Assembly (NCBI RefSeq): GCF_030552895.1
Contig: NZ_CP130649.1
Location: 1,426,001-1,490,000, forward strand
DNA length: 64,000 nucleotides
Direction: 5' to 3'
Origin: Tatumella ptyseos
Lineage (GTDB): Bacteria > Pseudomonadota > Gammaproteobacteria > Enterobacterales > Enterobacteriaceae
In this document: positions 12,641-23,881 of the stretch, in pieces
Layout of the letters: each line of letters opens with the position of its first letter
How positions within the stretch are numbered: position 1 is the stretch's first letter
The notes under the pieces: generated by a model
Told to the model about the DNA's origin: nothing
The model's database searches: none
What the model saw: the letters and a program-made list of their open reading frames with translations, nothing else
Translations under genes and position numbers: made by a program

Positions 12641-13476
12641 TGCAAATCAGTCACTGGCTTCGTGAAGCCGTTCCTCTACTGCAGCACAGTGACAGTGCAA
12701 AGCGAGATGCTGAAGTTATTCTTAGTTACGTCCTCGACAAGCCCAGAAGTTGGCTAATTGCTTTTGATGATTACTCATTGACGGCTGAGCAACAAACACT
12801 GTTAGCGGCGCTTATTGCGCGCCGTGCTCAGGGAGAGCCAATCGCTTATCTTTGTGGACAGCGTGAGTTTTGGTCGCTGCCACTTACAGTGTCTCCTGCC
12901 ACGTTAATTCCTCGGCCTGACACTGAAGTGTTAGTCGAACAGGCATTACAGCTGCTTCCTGTCACGTCGGCTAGGGTATTAGACCTAGGAACTGGTACGG
13001 GAGCCATCGCCTTAGCCTTGGCCAGTGAGCGACAAGACTCTCAGTTTATTGGGGTGGATCGTATTCCTGAGGCAGCCGAATTAGCGCGCAGTAATGCACA
13101 GCGACTCTCTATTCAGAATTGTCAATTTCAATTGAGTGATTGGTTTGCAGACTTATCACCCAGCGTATTTGATGTGATTGTGACAAATCCTCCTTATATT
13201 GATGCGAACGACCCCCATCTGACCCAAGGTGACGTGAATTTCGAACCCCGTAGTGCGCTTGTTGCGTCCCAGAACGGCCTTGCTGATTTAGCGCGAATCA
13301 TTCAGCAAGCTCCACAATGGTTGGTACCAGGTGGATGGCTATTGGCAGAGCATGGCTGGCAACAACATGAGCAAGTTCAACAACTTTTTATTGCAGCAGG
13401 CTTTAAAGCGGTCGCAACACGGGTCGATTATGGTGGTAATCCACGGGTCACTTATGGCAAATTCGCTCAAGTGTAG
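12640..13476 (+). CDS. prmC: Release-factor glutamine N5-methyltransferase PrmC
   Basis: SAM-dependent enzyme methylating the GGQ glutamine of release factors 1 and 2. The 278-residue protein shows VLDLGTGTGAIALALA (SAM site, about 113-128) and the NPPY motif at 183-186 that contacts the glutamine substrate; IPRPDTEVLVE is also typical. It overlaps prfA by one base (TAATG). In E. coli sirB2 follows; here the next gene is sirB1 after a 92-bp gap. Confidence 0.97.
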   Translation: MQISHWLREAVPLLQHSDSAKRDAEVILSYVLDKPRSWLIAFDDYSLTAEQQTLLAALIARRAQGEPIAYLCGQREFWSLPLTVSPATLIPRPDTEVLVEQALQLLPVTSARVLDLGTGTGAIALALASERQDSQFIGVDRIPEAAELARSNAQRLSIQNCQFQLSDWFADLSPSVFDVIVTNPPYIDANDPHLTQGDVNFEPRSALVASQNGLADLARIIQQAPQWLVPGGWLLAEHGWQQHEQVQQLFIAAGFKAVATRVDYGGNPRVTYGKFAQV

Positions 13477-13568
13477 AAAAAATTGTTGTGAATCATGAAA
13501 TATTTGAAAACTCTATCTCGAACGCATAACGTGTTGCGAAGTTCGGCTTATTTACCAAAAGGGATAAT

Positions 13569-15270
<1,702 letters not shown>

Positions 15271-15273
15271 TAG

Positions 15274-15299
15274 AAAAGGGCCTTAAAGGCCCTTTTTTT
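15274..15299. terminator. Intrinsic terminator of kdsA, shared with chaA
   Basis: Stem AAAAGGGCC / GGCCCTTTT with a TTAAA loop, followed by seven T on the plus strand; the A-run on the other side makes it bidirectional for convergent kdsA and chaA. Confidence 0.88.
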
Positions 15300-15309
15300 G
15301 TTAGAGAAA

Positions 15310-16401
15310 TTACAACATTATCGTCATAAGATAGGCGACAAAAAGCACAAGGTGCGCCACGCCATTCAGGACATTAGTTCTACCGGTTGAGAAAGAGATT
15401 TGACTTAAAATCAATACACTTGCCAAAACTACCATCTGTGGGGCATCTAATCCAAAATGTAATTCATTTCCCGTAATTGTCGCAATGATAGTAATCACAG
15501 GAACTGTTAATGAAATGGTGGCAATAACCGATCCGAAGAAAAGGTTCATCGCACGTTGCACTTGATTAGCCAATACGGCTTTAATCGCCCCCAAACCTTC
15601 AGGTGATAAAATTAACAATGCGATTAAGAAACCGGTGAATTGCTGCGGCGCATGTAAAGTGTGAAGTAAACTCTCCAAGACCGGCGCATTGAGTTTGGTC
15701 ACACTGATTACAGCGATAAGGTGAACAACCAACCAAATACTATGCCAAGTACTGCTGTGAGCAGAAGGCTTACCATGATGGGGGTCACCATCGTCGCTAT
15801 CATCTTCATGCTCATACACAAATAAATTTTGGTGAGTCTTAGTCTGAATCAGTAAGAAAACGCCATACATCACTGCAGAGAGTGCTGCAACGAGAAGTGA
15901 CTGTCCTATTGTGAAGTTTCCGCCCGGTAAGGCATTAGGGAAAATTAGCACAAGTATCGCGAGTGGGAAAATCGCAATGAGATACTGCTTGACCCCCGCC
16001 AGGTTGACATACTGTGTTGAAAACTTGCCCCCGCCTAACAGCAGTGCAAAGCCCACGAGTCCGCCAATGACTATCATTATGATGGAGTAGAGAGTATCGC
16101 GCATCAATGTGGGTTCAGCACTCCCTGTCGCCATTAATGCTGAGATTAAGCTAACTTCTAGAATGACAACTGAAAGAGTCAGTACTAGAGAGCCATAAGG
16201 TTCACCTAGGCGGTGGGCGAGTACGTCTGCGTGACGAACGACGCTGAAAGCACTAGAGAGAATTGCTATTAAGGCAATTATATTCATGCCAATCGTTAAC
16301 GCTAAACCTTCAGGCTGACCAAAACCGAGTAATAAGCCAACGGCTATAATGGGAAGCAGCAAACTGAACTCTTTGTGACGTGTTCTTTCTTTTCCAGGCA
16401 T
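15310..16401 (-). CDS. chaA: Sodium-calcium/proton antiporter ChaA
   Basis: Inner-membrane cation/H+ exchanger of the CaCA superfamily, expelling Na+, Ca2+ or K+ at alkaline pH. The 363-residue protein (366 in E. coli) has about 11 membrane helices with two alpha-repeat regions, LVLTLSVVILEVSLISA and LLILSPEGLGAIKAV, separated by a charged cytoplasmic stretch (EHEDDSDDGDPHHGK). The start at 16401 has an AAGGAGAT sequence upstream. It is divergent from chaC; chaB, which lies between them in E. coli, is not present. Confidence 0.94.
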   Translation of the reverse strand: MPGKERTRHKEFSLLLPIIAVGLLLGFGQPEGLALTIGMNIIALIAILSSAFSVVRHADVLAHRLGEPYGSLVLTLSVVILEVSLISALMATGSAEPTLMRDTLYSIIMIVIGGLVGFALLLGGGKFSTQYVNLAGVKQYLIAIFPLAILVLIFPNALPGGNFTIGQSLLVAALSAVMYGVFLLIQTKTHQNLFVYEHEDDSDDGDPHHGKPSAHSSTWHSIWLVVHLIAVISVTKLNAPVLESLLHTLHAPQQFTGFLIALLILSPEGLGAIKAVLANQVQRAMNLFFGSVIATISLTVPVITIIATITGNELHFGLDAPQMVVLASVLILSQISFSTGRTNVLNGVAHLVLFVAYLMTIML

Positions 16402-16820
16402 CCAATCTCCTTATATTTAACGTGGCGAGGGCTGGCTCGCAAAAGAATGTTCTTAGCGGGTAGTTAATCACTATAGCAAATAATTGAATGAGATCACCTC
16501 GTTTTACTCTGCTTTACTTATGTTAAAGCCCATAAAAGAGGTTTTTTTATTTTTATCAGTTTGATAATAAATGAGTTTTATGTGGCCTAATAAAAATTAT
16601 TCCGGTTTTAATTATCTATTTAACCCTAGATAATGGTTTTTTTTAACCGTTCACATGTAAAAAAAGAGTGTAGACTACAAAAAAATGATTTTAAGTTGTG
16701 GTGTAGTAAAGCGTTAATCAACAGGAAATAATTAATTGCTCATTAAAAGGTTAAAGAGTCTTCACTCTATCCTAAGACTTTGTCATGATGAGAGAGTATC
16801 TGAAGTAGAGAGGGGGAATT
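16402..16820. other. AT-rich intergenic region between chaA and chaC
   Basis: About 420 bp without a convincing gene. It is strongly AT-rich with many A- and T-runs and should hold the two divergent promoters. I looked specifically for chaB (about 76 codons in E. coli) and found no frame resembling it. Confidence 0.6.
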
Positions 16821-17501
16821 GTGTTAACCCGTGAGTTTTTAAAAAGTGCAGATTGCCAAACCTCATTTGGCCCCATCGAAGAGAGTTTATTACTTTCACC
16901 TGAGCAACGTACTGCTTCACTGCAAACATTCTTACTTAATAAACCTACCGATGGTCCGCTGTGGGTATTTGGTTACGGCTCCTTAATGTGGAATCCGCTA
17001 CTGGATTATGACCGTGTAGAGACTGCCCGCTTGGAAGGATGGTCGCGAGATTTTTGTCTCAGTTTAGTTGCAGGCAGAGGGACGGCTGAGAAACCGGGGC
17101 GTATGTTGGCGCTGGTAAGAGGGGGGAGTACTACCGGGCGTGTCTTTAAATTGTGTTGCGAGAGTTGGGAAGCAGAGCTGGCCTTATTATGGAAGAGGGA
17201 GATGTTAACCGGTTGCTATCACCCCTTATGGCAGTCTCTTACCCTTGAGAGTGGTGAAACCATTGAAGCACTCGTCTTTGTTGCCAATCCGCAGCATGTT
17301 CACTTCAAATCAGGGGAGAGCGTCGAGTCCAAAGCTCAAACTATATCGTGCGCTGAAGGCCCATTAGGTAAAAACATCACTTATTTGCAGGATATGATGT
17401 CGGCCTTCCAACGCTATGCTATCCATGAACCGGCTATGACGGCCTTATCAGAATGTGTAGCCCACCTATCGATGGAAATGAGTGATACAACTTCGGATTG
17501 A
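16821..17501 (+). CDS. chaC: Glutathione-specific gamma-glutamylcyclotransferase ChaC
   Basis: Predicted to cleave glutathione to 5-oxoproline and Cys-Gly in the cytoplasm. It starts with GTG after AGAGAGGGGGAA; the first residues, LTREFLKSADC, align with E. coli ChaC just inside its N-terminus. The substrate-binding signature FGYGSLMWNP, then AGRGTAEKPGRMLAL and LLWKREMLTGCY, are typical of the family. It has 226 residues (231 in E. coli). Here it stands alone, without chaB upstream or ychN downstream. Confidence 0.93.
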   Translation: MLTREFLKSADCQTSFGPIEESLLLSPEQRTASLQTFLLNKPTDGPLWVFGYGSLMWNPLLDYDRVETARLEGWSRDFCLSLVAGRGTAEKPGRMLALVRGGSTTGRVFKLCCESWEAELALLWKREMLTGCYHPLWQSLTLESGETIEALVFVANPQHVHFKSGESVESKAQTISCAEGPLGKNITYLQDMMSAFQRYAIHEPAMTALSECVAHLSMEMSDTTSD

Positions 17502-17581
17502 GATGATATCGTGATCATTCTCTCTACTTATATACTTAGCGAACCTATCTCTCAGTTTTGTTGAAAGAGGAGTTGCTTACG

Positions 17582-19000
17582 TTGTTAACCATTAAGCGTG
17601 ACCCTGCATCCTTGACCAAAATAGTAATGATGCTTTCTCCATTACTTATGTTAAGTCGTGCACAAGGCAGCATGCTTCATCCGTCGACACCCAGTACGAC
17701 GATGGAAAGCTCATCCTACGCTGCAGCGTTACCCGATTTGGGTTCATCTCAATCATCCGTCTCTCCAGTCGATCAACGACTCACCGATATTGCAACCAGC
17801 TTAGGTAAGTCCTTACAAAATTCGGATGATGACACCAGTGCCGAACAAAGCGCCAGAGAATGGGCGTTCAACCACGTTAGGAATAAACTTACACAGAAGA
17901 TCGACAGTACGGGAGAAAATCTATTATCCCCTTTAGGCCAAGCCAACGTGAGCCTTAATGTTGATATGGAAGGTAAGTTTACAGGCTCGACCGGTTCGTT
18001 GTTCACTCCACTCATTGACAATGGTCAACGATTAACCTTCAGCCAACTCTCCGTCAACCAGAGTACCTTAGGAACGGTAGGCAGTGCAGGGTTGGGGCAA
18101 CGCTTCTCCAACGACCAGTGGCTTTTCGGTTATAACGCGTTCTTGGATCAGCTTTTTACCAACAACCAGCAACGAGGCTCAATTGGTACAGAGTTATGGA
18201 GCCATTATCTGCGTTTTTCCGCTAATTACTATACGCCGCTATCAGGATGGAGAAATACCTCTGCGAGTCAGTCCCAACGTATGGCACGCGGTTATGATAT
18301 TACCAGTCAAGGTTATTTACCGTTCTACCAACAACTGGGGGTTACCGTTTCGTGGCAACAGTATCTGGGTGAAGGTATCGATATTTTCAATGACGGGAAC
18401 TACTATAATAACCCGCGTAGTATGTCTGTAGGATTAACCTATACTCCTATCCCGTTAGTCACCGTCTCAGCCACGCACAAAGAGGGCTCTGGTGGGACCA
18501 GCCAAGATGTCTTTGGTCTCAATCTCAACTATCGCTTCGGCCAATCGCTGTCGCAACAACTTTCTCCTTATGCGGTGGCCGAGGCACGTTCATTGTTTGG
18601 CAGTCGATATGATGTCGTGACTCGAAATAATCTCCCTGTAATGAGCTACCGTAAACGTCAAACTTTTTCAGTATATCTGGCAACGCCACCTTGGCAGCTT
18701 AACGCGGGGGATTCAATTACCTTGGTGGTACAGGCTTCACCGAATAAATCAATTAAAAGCGTTGAATGGCAAGGTGATACGCGAGAACTTAGTTTAACGC
18801 CACCCGCTGATGCCAAGCAATTAACGGGATGGACGATTATTCTCCCTGCTTGGGATAATTCGCCAGGTGCAAAAAATGAATATCATTTAGCGGTGACAGT
18901 TGATAATGGCAAAAAGAGCGTAACCTCAAACACTATTACACTGAAATCAGAACCCCCGGCACAACAGCCCGATTATTTTAATCAGGGCGATACAGGATAA
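17582..19000 (+). CDS. ychO: Short inverse autotransporter (YchO-type, invasin/intimin family)
   Basis: Outer-membrane protein with an N-terminal signal region, an inverse-autotransporter beta-domain (about residues 85-330: ANVSLNVDMEGKFTGSTGSLFTPL, QRFSNDQWLFGYNAFLDQ, ARGYDITSQGYLPFYQQLGV, MSVGLTYTPIPLVTVSATHKEG) and one short Ig-like module at the C-terminus, with no long passenger. In E. coli ychO also lies near chaC, separated by ychN, which is absent here. Start choice: no ATG is suitable; TTG at 17582 has AAAGAGGAG ending 9 bases upstream, while TTG at 17558 or 17573 are alternatives. The surface role is inferred from the family. Confidence 0.82.
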   Translation: MLTIKRDPASLTKIVMMLSPLLMLSRAQGSMLHPSTPSTTMESSSYAAALPDLGSSQSSVSPVDQRLTDIATSLGKSLQNSDDDTSAEQSAREWAFNHVRNKLTQKIDSTGENLLSPLGQANVSLNVDMEGKFTGSTGSLFTPLIDNGQRLTFSQLSVNQSTLGTVGSAGLGQRFSNDQWLFGYNAFLDQLFTNNQQRGSIGTELWSHYLRFSANYYTPLSGWRNTSASQSQRMARGYDITSQGYLPFYQQLGVTVSWQQYLGEGIDIFNDGNYYNNPRSMSVGLTYTPIPLVTVSATHKEGSGGTSQDVFGLNLNYRFGQSLSQQLSPYAVAEARSLFGSRYDVVTRNNLPVMSYRKRQTFSVYLATPPWQLNAGDSITLVVQASPNKSIKSVEWQGDTRELSLTPPADAKQLTGWTIILPAWDNSPGAKNEYHLAVTVDNGKKSVTSNTITLKSEPPAQQPDYFNQGDTG

Positions 19001-19188
19001 TGACTACTGCTAACGCATTCTTAACAGAATAATGTGCTGGACCTTGCAAAGATTGCAATATAGACGAATATGAGGTGCGGATGTTTGCAGGTTTTTACTG
19101 AACTGCGCGTTGCTTGACAATGAATCTCTTATTATTTCTTCCGTGTTCACGACATTTTCGTGGTTGTAGATAAGTTAAGGAAACTAAG

Positions 19189-19668
19189 ATGCGTAAAGTA
19201 ACATCATTATTATTAGTCAGTTCTTTATTGATGGGTTCAGCATCAATGGTCTATGCAGAGACAGCACCATTAAGCGCAACCCCAACTGAACATGCACATA
19301 TGAAAAAGCGCCCACATGGCGCACCTGAGATGATGCTGATGAAAGGAATTGTTTTATCGGATGCTCAGAAGCAACAAATCCATAGTATTCTTGATCAAAA
19401 TCGCAAGAATATGACGCCTCCTTCAAAAGCAGATCGCCAGGCGGCATTTGATTTAATCACTGCAGAAAAATTTGATGCAGCTAAAGCACAAACGTTGGTA
19501 GACAGCCATGCGGCACAAGACAAACAACGTATGCTGAATCGCTTAGAAACGGACAATAAAATTTATAACCTATTGACCGCGGATCAAAAGAAACAGTACC
19601 AAGCGAATTACGAAAAGATGAAAAGCTTTAAACATCCGGCGCCCAATGCGGCACCTCAACAAGATTAA
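19189..19668 (+). CDS. spy: Periplasmic ATP-independent chaperone Spy
   Basis: Small cradle-shaped chaperone of the CpxP/Spy family that suppresses aggregation of periplasmic proteins. A signal peptide (cut near VYAE at about 23-24) precedes a helical, charged mature domain with both family LTxxQ-type motifs, LSDAQKQQIHSI and LTADQKKQYQANYEK. It has 159 residues (161 in E. coli). RBS AAGGAAAC precedes the ATG. In E. coli it is controlled by BaeSR and CpxAR; I could not identify those boxes with confidence upstream. It ends at a strong terminator. Confidence 0.92.
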   Translation: MRKVTSLLLVSSLLMGSASMVYAETAPLSATPTEHAHMKKRPHGAPEMMLMKGIVLSDAQKQQIHSILDQNRKNMTPPSKADRQAAFDLITAEKFDAAKAQTLVDSHAAQDKQRMLNRLETDNKIYNLLTADQKKQYQANYEKMKSFKHPAPNAAPQQD

Positions 19669-19677
19669 TCATTAATC

Positions 19678-19707
19678 ACTGCGGAGTTTATCTCCGCAGT
19701 TTTTTTT
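19678..19707 (+). terminator. Intrinsic terminator of spy
   Basis: Stem ACTGCGGAG / CTCCGCAGT with a TTTAT loop, followed by seven T. It runs up to the convergent nadE stop codon. Confidence 0.92.
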
Positions 19708-20533
19708 ATTTGTACCAAAAATCGTCGAAAACAGTTATTGGTGTACGACGTTTGTGTTCTGTTTTCGTATACCAGTTCTCTATAATGCTAGCACGGTCTG
19801 TTGCAATAGATTTTCCCTCCAAATACGCATCAATATCTGCATAAGTGACTCCTAAGGCAACTTCATCTTGCAGACCAGGACGATCATCCTCAAGGTCAGC
19901 GGTAGGATGTTTGAGATAAAGGTGTTCTGGACAACCTAGATATTTAAGGCATTGCTTACCTTGTTGTTTATTGAGCCGAAATAGAGGATTGATATCAGTA
20001 CCGCCATCACCGTATTTAGTAAAAAAACCTGTTACTGCTTCGGCAGCATGATCGGTCCCGACGACAACGCCTTTACTCATTCCTGCAATACTATATTGCG
20101 TCTTCATCCGCTCACGGGCTTTCTCATTGCCTCGGACAAAATCTGAAACGGTAATCCCAGCGTCTTTTAAGGCACGTTCACTAGCAAGCACTGACTCTTT
20201 GATATTCACAACCAAGGTTTTATCCGCTTGAATGAAGGCTAGGGCATCTTGGCAATCTTGCTCGTCGGCTTGTGTACCATAAGGTAAACGTACTGCAATA
20301 AATTGATAACTTTGATCATTAACTTCATCACGCAATTCATTGATAGCTATTTGGCACAGCTTTCCAGCCAGTGTTGAGTCCTGTCCACCGCTGATCCCGA
20401 GCACTAAAGAGCGTAATCCAGTGTGATGCTTAAGATAATTTTTTAAGAAATCGACGCTTCGTCTAATTTCTTCTTCAGGGTTAATGGTGGGTTTGACGCC
20501 TAAGGCTTGAATAATTTCTTGCTGTAGAGACAT
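19706..20533 (-). CDS. nadE: NH3-dependent NAD+ synthetase NadE
   Basis: Last step of NAD synthesis: adenylation and amidation of nicotinate adenine dinucleotide with ammonia. It has 275 residues as in E. coli. The ATP-pyrophosphatase loop [13 protein letters not shown] lies at about 43-55, with [24 protein letters not shown] and the C-terminal [15 protein letters not shown]. No glutaminase domain is present, so free ammonia is the donor. Its stop codon abuts the spy terminator. Confidence 0.97.
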   Translation of the reverse strand: MSLQQEIIQALGVKPTINPEEEIRRSVDFLKNYLKHHTGLRSLVLGISGGQDSTLAGKLCQIAINELRDEVNDQSYQFIAVRLPYGTQADEQDCQDALAFIQADKTLVVNIKESVLASERALKDAGITVSDFVRGNEKARERMKTQYSIAGMSKGVVVGTDHAAEAVTGFFTKYGDGGTDINPLFRLNKQQGKQCLKYLGCPEHLYLKHPTADLEDDRPGLQDEVALGVTYADIDAYLEGKSIATDRASIIENWYTKTEHKRRTPITVFDDFWYK

Positions 20534-20605
20534 AGCTAACCTCTGATAAGCGGGTTGGGATTGATAACGCTAAGTTATCCCCTCCGGTAGTGAGGGGATG
20601 AGAAA

Positions 20606-21808
20606 TTAATGTTCTTTTTGCACGATTTCTGGTTTTTTCGCAACAAAGATAAACATAAGGATTGCCATCATAAAACAGCCAAAAATGGTTGCGCCCATGG
20701 CTAGCGCTGATGAACCCCCAATACCGGTAATGGGTATAGAGATAGAACCTAAGGTAAACATTGTGACCCCAATGACGGCGGAAGCACTGCCTGCACGGTG
20801 ACCCTGGCTCTGCATCGCGAGTGACGACGCCGTGGTAGAGATAATGGCGTTACTGGCAATACTAAAGAATAAGGCTACCAAGAACACGGGTAAACTTGCG
20901 TGTAACACCCCACTGATCAATAAGCAACTCGATGCAATAAATGCAATGAGTAAGCCACAACGTAGAATCGTATACTCACCAAATTTAGGGCATAGACGAG
21001 CACTGATTTGCGAAGCGAGAATCAGTCCGAAACCATTCAACGCAAAACATAAACTAAAGTTTTGAGGTGATAAACCGTAAGTCTCCTGCAACACGAAGGG
21101 GGAAGCACCGATATACGCAAACATTCCGGACATCATAAAACCTTGTGTCAGACAAAATCCCATAAACGGGCGGTAACGGATCACTTCGATTAATAATTTC
21201 CACGCAGTAAACAACGAACCTTGGCTGCGTTTTTCAACGACTAAACTCTCTTCAATTCTGGTTTTTGCTAGGAAAAGTAAAATGACAGTGATACCGGCCA
21301 ACACGACAAAAATCCCTCGCCAGCTCATATAGGTAGTTAAAAATCCGCCTATAATGGGCGCTAAGATAGGGGCCAAGCCATTGACTAACATTAGCATGGC
21401 AAAAAAACGCGTCAATTCATGGCCACTAAACCTGTCTCGCGCGACTGCGCGGGATAATACCGCCCCCCCAGCTCCGCCTAGTCCTTGGAATAGTCTGGCA
21501 GTCAAAAGCTGAGGCAGAGTTTGAGCAAAGGAGCAGGCAATAGAGGCAAGTAGTAATATACAGAGCGAAATAAGGAGTGGCTTGCTTCGTCCATATTTAT
21601 CACTCAAGGGCCCAAACAGTAACTGACCGAAACCTAGGCCCAGCAGTCCAGCAGTTAGGCTAAGTTGTGCGCTGGCGGTGGGAACCGCTAGATCAGTCGC
21701 TAATTGTGGTAGTGCAGGTAAATAGAGATCAATACAGAGTGGCCCTAGACCAGCCATCAATCCTAGCGGAATGGCAAGTGCCATACGTGGGGTGTGAGTC
21801 GTCGACAT
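20606..21808 (-). CDS. Bcr/CflA-family multidrug efflux transporter (MFS)
   Basis: Twelve-helix proton-driven drug exporter of the DHA1 branch of the major facilitator superfamily. The Bcr/CflA marks are GPLCIDLYLPALPQLA at about 21-36, the loop motif GQLLFGPLSDKYGRSKPLL, RLFQGLGGAGGAVLSRAVARD and ILAPIIGGFL. It has 400 residues. In E. coli no such gene lies between nadE and osmE, so it is an insertion at this locus or a relocated bcr paralogue. Substrate (bicyclomycin, chloramphenicol, sulphonamide or other) cannot be predicted. No adjacent regulator is visible. Confidence 0.88.
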   Translation of the reverse strand: MSTTHTPRMALAIPLGLMAGLGPLCIDLYLPALPQLATDLAVPTASAQLSLTAGLLGLGFGQLLFGPLSDKYGRSKPLLISLCILLLASIACSFAQTLPQLLTARLFQGLGGAGGAVLSRAVARDRFSGHELTRFFAMLMLVNGLAPILAPIIGGFLTTYMSWRGIFVVLAGITVILLFLAKTRIEESLVVEKRSQGSLFTAWKLLIEVIRYRPFMGFCLTQGFMMSGMFAYIGASPFVLQETYGLSPQNFSLCFALNGFGLILASQISARLCPKFGEYTILRCGLLIAFIASSCLLISGVLHASLPVFLVALFFSIASNAIISTTASSLAMQSQGHRAGSASAVIGVTMFTLGSISIPITGIGGSSALAMGATIFGCFMMAILMFIFVAKKPEIVQKEH

Positions 21809-21995
21809 GGATCCTCAATCATATAATTCGATAGTAAAGCGGTATTGCAGCGTAATAGTGAGCCAGAATAGCGATTTACCCTTTAAAGATCTATGTTAAC
21901 TATTTGTTTTGTTGGAAATCTGTGTCTACACTTTAAATTGTTTAAATTATTACGAACAAATTCAACTTAATGAGTAGATCTTACAGAGGGACTTT

Positions 21996-22337
21996 ATGAA
22001 AAAATTAACGGGTGTTGTGGTCGGTGGTTTAGCGTTAGCCGTTTTAAGTGGTTGTACCACTTATCGTCAAGCAGAAAGCTATGTTACTCAACCAGTTGTA
22101 AAAAATGTTAAGAAAGGTATGAGTCGTCAGCAAGTGCATCAAATTGCAGGGACGCCTTCGACAGACATTACTATGGTCCATGCACGGGGTACCTGTGAAA
22201 CCTACATCATTGGTAAAGGGACTGATAATAAGCCGGTTACTTATTTCGTCAGCTATAACGGTAGTGACCGCGTAATGAACTACGGCTTCCAAACCTGCCA
22301 AGAATACGATACTGATCCACAAGTGGCTCAGCAATAA
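21996..22337 (+). CDS. osmE: Osmotically inducible lipoprotein OsmE
   Basis: Small envelope lipoprotein of the SmpA/OmlA-like fold. Lipobox LSGC puts the lipidated Cys at residue 20; the conserved VKKGMSRQQVHQIAGTPS and the CETYIIGKG and YNGSDRVMNYGFQTC blocks match E. coli OsmE (112 residues; 113 here). It has a good RBS (AGAGGGAC) before the ATG. In E. coli it is induced at high osmolarity and in stationary phase. It is convergent with tcyP and shares a terminator with it. Confidence 0.95.
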   Translation: MKKLTGVVVGGLALAVLSGCTTYRQAESYVTQPVVKNVKKGMSRQQVHQIAGTPSTDITMVHARGTCETYIIGKGTDNKPVTYFVSYNGSDRVMNYGFQTCQEYDTDPQVAQQ

Positions 22338-22343
22338 ACATAA

Positions 22344-22372
22344 AAAAAGGGCCAATGTTTGGCCCTTTTTTT
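22344..22372. terminator. Bidirectional terminator between osmE and tcyP
   Basis: Stem AAAAAGGGCCAA / TTGGCCCTTTTT with a TGT loop; A-run on the left and T-run on the right fit termination on both strands. Confidence 0.92.
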
Positions 22373-22374
22373 TA

Positions 22375-23766
22375 TTACTGAATTGAACTCTCTTCGTGGT
22401 GGTCTCGATCCATAACCGATTGATCAGTCTGCTTTAACCAGCGACTGGTTAATGTCCCAGCAGTCATTGAACCGTTAACATTCAAAGCAGTTCTTCCCAT
22501 ATCAATAAGTGGTTCGATAGAAATCAATAAAGCAACTAAGGTGACCGGTAATCCCAAGGTCGGCAGCACGATCAGTGCCGCAAAGGTTGCGCCGCCACCC
22601 ACACCGGCTACACCCACTGAACTTAGTGTAACCAAGCCAACCAACGTCGCAATCCACATAGGTTCGAAAGGGTTGATTCCCATGGTCGGTGCAATCATCA
22701 CCGCTAGCATTGCTGGATATAAGCCTGCACAGCCATTTTGCCCGATTGTTGCTCCAAACGAAGCAGAGAAGCTGGCAATAGATTCTGGCGTGCCGAGGCG
22801 TTTTTGTTGAGCTTCGATACTTAAAGGGATGGAGGCAGCACTTGAACGACTCGTAAAAGCAAAGCTTATGACTGGCCAGACTTTACGGAAATAGCGCAAC
22901 GGGTTGATACCATTTATTGCCAATAAAAGGGCATGCACGGCGAACATGATCATTAGGCCTAAGTATGAGGCGATAACAAATGTCCCCAATTTAACGATAT
23001 CGTGATAATTAGACGTTGCAACAACTTTGGTCATCAACGCCATCACCCCATAAGGGGTAAAACGCATGATTAAACGCACTAACTTCATGACCCACGCTTG
23101 TAAAATCTCGATTGCGGCTAAAACACGTTGACCTTTCTCTGGGCTATCTTTAACGAGTTGGATTGCCGCTGCACCCAAGAATACGGCAAATATGACTACA
23201 CTGATGATGGAGGTTGGGCTTGCCCCCGTTAGCTCAGCAAAAGGATTTTTCGGGATAAAAGAGAGAATCAGCTGTGGTACTGTCAAGTCAGCAACTTGCC
23301 CAACATAATGGCTCTGAATCGCATTTAGGCGTGCAGTCTCTTTTACACCTTGAACTAAACCTTCGGCATTGAGATTAAATAAACCGGTAACGAAAACGGC
23401 TACTAATGCAGCAATGGCGGTGGTGAAGAGTAGTACAGCAATGGTGAGAAAACTTATTTTACCAAGAGAGCTCGCATTGTGTAGGCGTGCTACGGCACTA
23501 AGAATGGAAGCAAATACCAAAGGCATCACTACCATTTGCAGAAGTTGTACGTAGCCGTTCCCTACAATATTGAACCAGCTAATAGAGGTGGCTAAAACGG
23601 GACTCTCAACGCCATATACCGCTTGTAAGCCAATACCAAACAGTACACCCATGATCAGACCACTGAATACACGTTTAGATAAGCTCCATCTATCACTACC
23701 AATAGCGGATAAAATCCATAACAGTACAACGAAAATCCCAATATTAATCACTAATGACCAATCCAT
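22375..23766 (-). CDS. tcyP: L-cystine/Na+ symporter TcyP (YdjN)
   Basis: Dicarboxylate/amino acid:cation symporter family member importing cystine. It has 463 residues, as in E. coli TcyP, with conserved [26 protein letters not shown], the serine-rich re-entrant loop [13 protein letters not shown], and [24 protein letters not shown] and [20 protein letters not shown] (ligand and sodium site helices). In E. coli it is under CysB control; I could not pick out that site here. Confidence 0.95.
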   Translation of the reverse strand: MDWSLVINIGIFVVLLWILSAIGSDRWSLSKRVFSGLIMGVLFGIGLQAVYGVESPVLATSISWFNIVGNGYVQLLQMVVMPLVFASILSAVARLHNASSLGKISFLTIAVLLFTTAIAALVAVFVTGLFNLNAEGLVQGVKETARLNAIQSHYVGQVADLTVPQLILSFIPKNPFAELTGASPTSIISVVIFAVFLGAAAIQLVKDSPEKGQRVLAAIEILQAWVMKLVRLIMRFTPYGVMALMTKVVATSNYHDIVKLGTFVIASYLGLMIMFAVHALLLAINGINPLRYFRKVWPVISFAFTSRSSAASIPLSIEAQQKRLGTPESIASFSASFGATIGQNGCAGLYPAMLAVMIAPTMGINPFEPMWIATLVGLVTLSSVGVAGVGGGATFAALIVLPTLGLPVTLVALLISIEPLIDMGRTALNVNGSMTAGTLTSRWLKQTDQSVMDRDHHEESSIQ

Positions 23767-23881
23767 GAATACCTCAATATAGCGTGCCCGTTCGGCGGTA
23801 TAACGTTAAAAAGAGGCGGATTTTATCATGTTGAGAGCCATAACCACTTATAACTAACAGATCTATCTTATAACTTTTATA

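Noticed and set aside
19148..19162. CACGA/TCGTG hairpin upstream of spy as terminator of ychO
   Set aside because: Only a 5-bp stem with no T-run; more likely part of the spy leader or chance.
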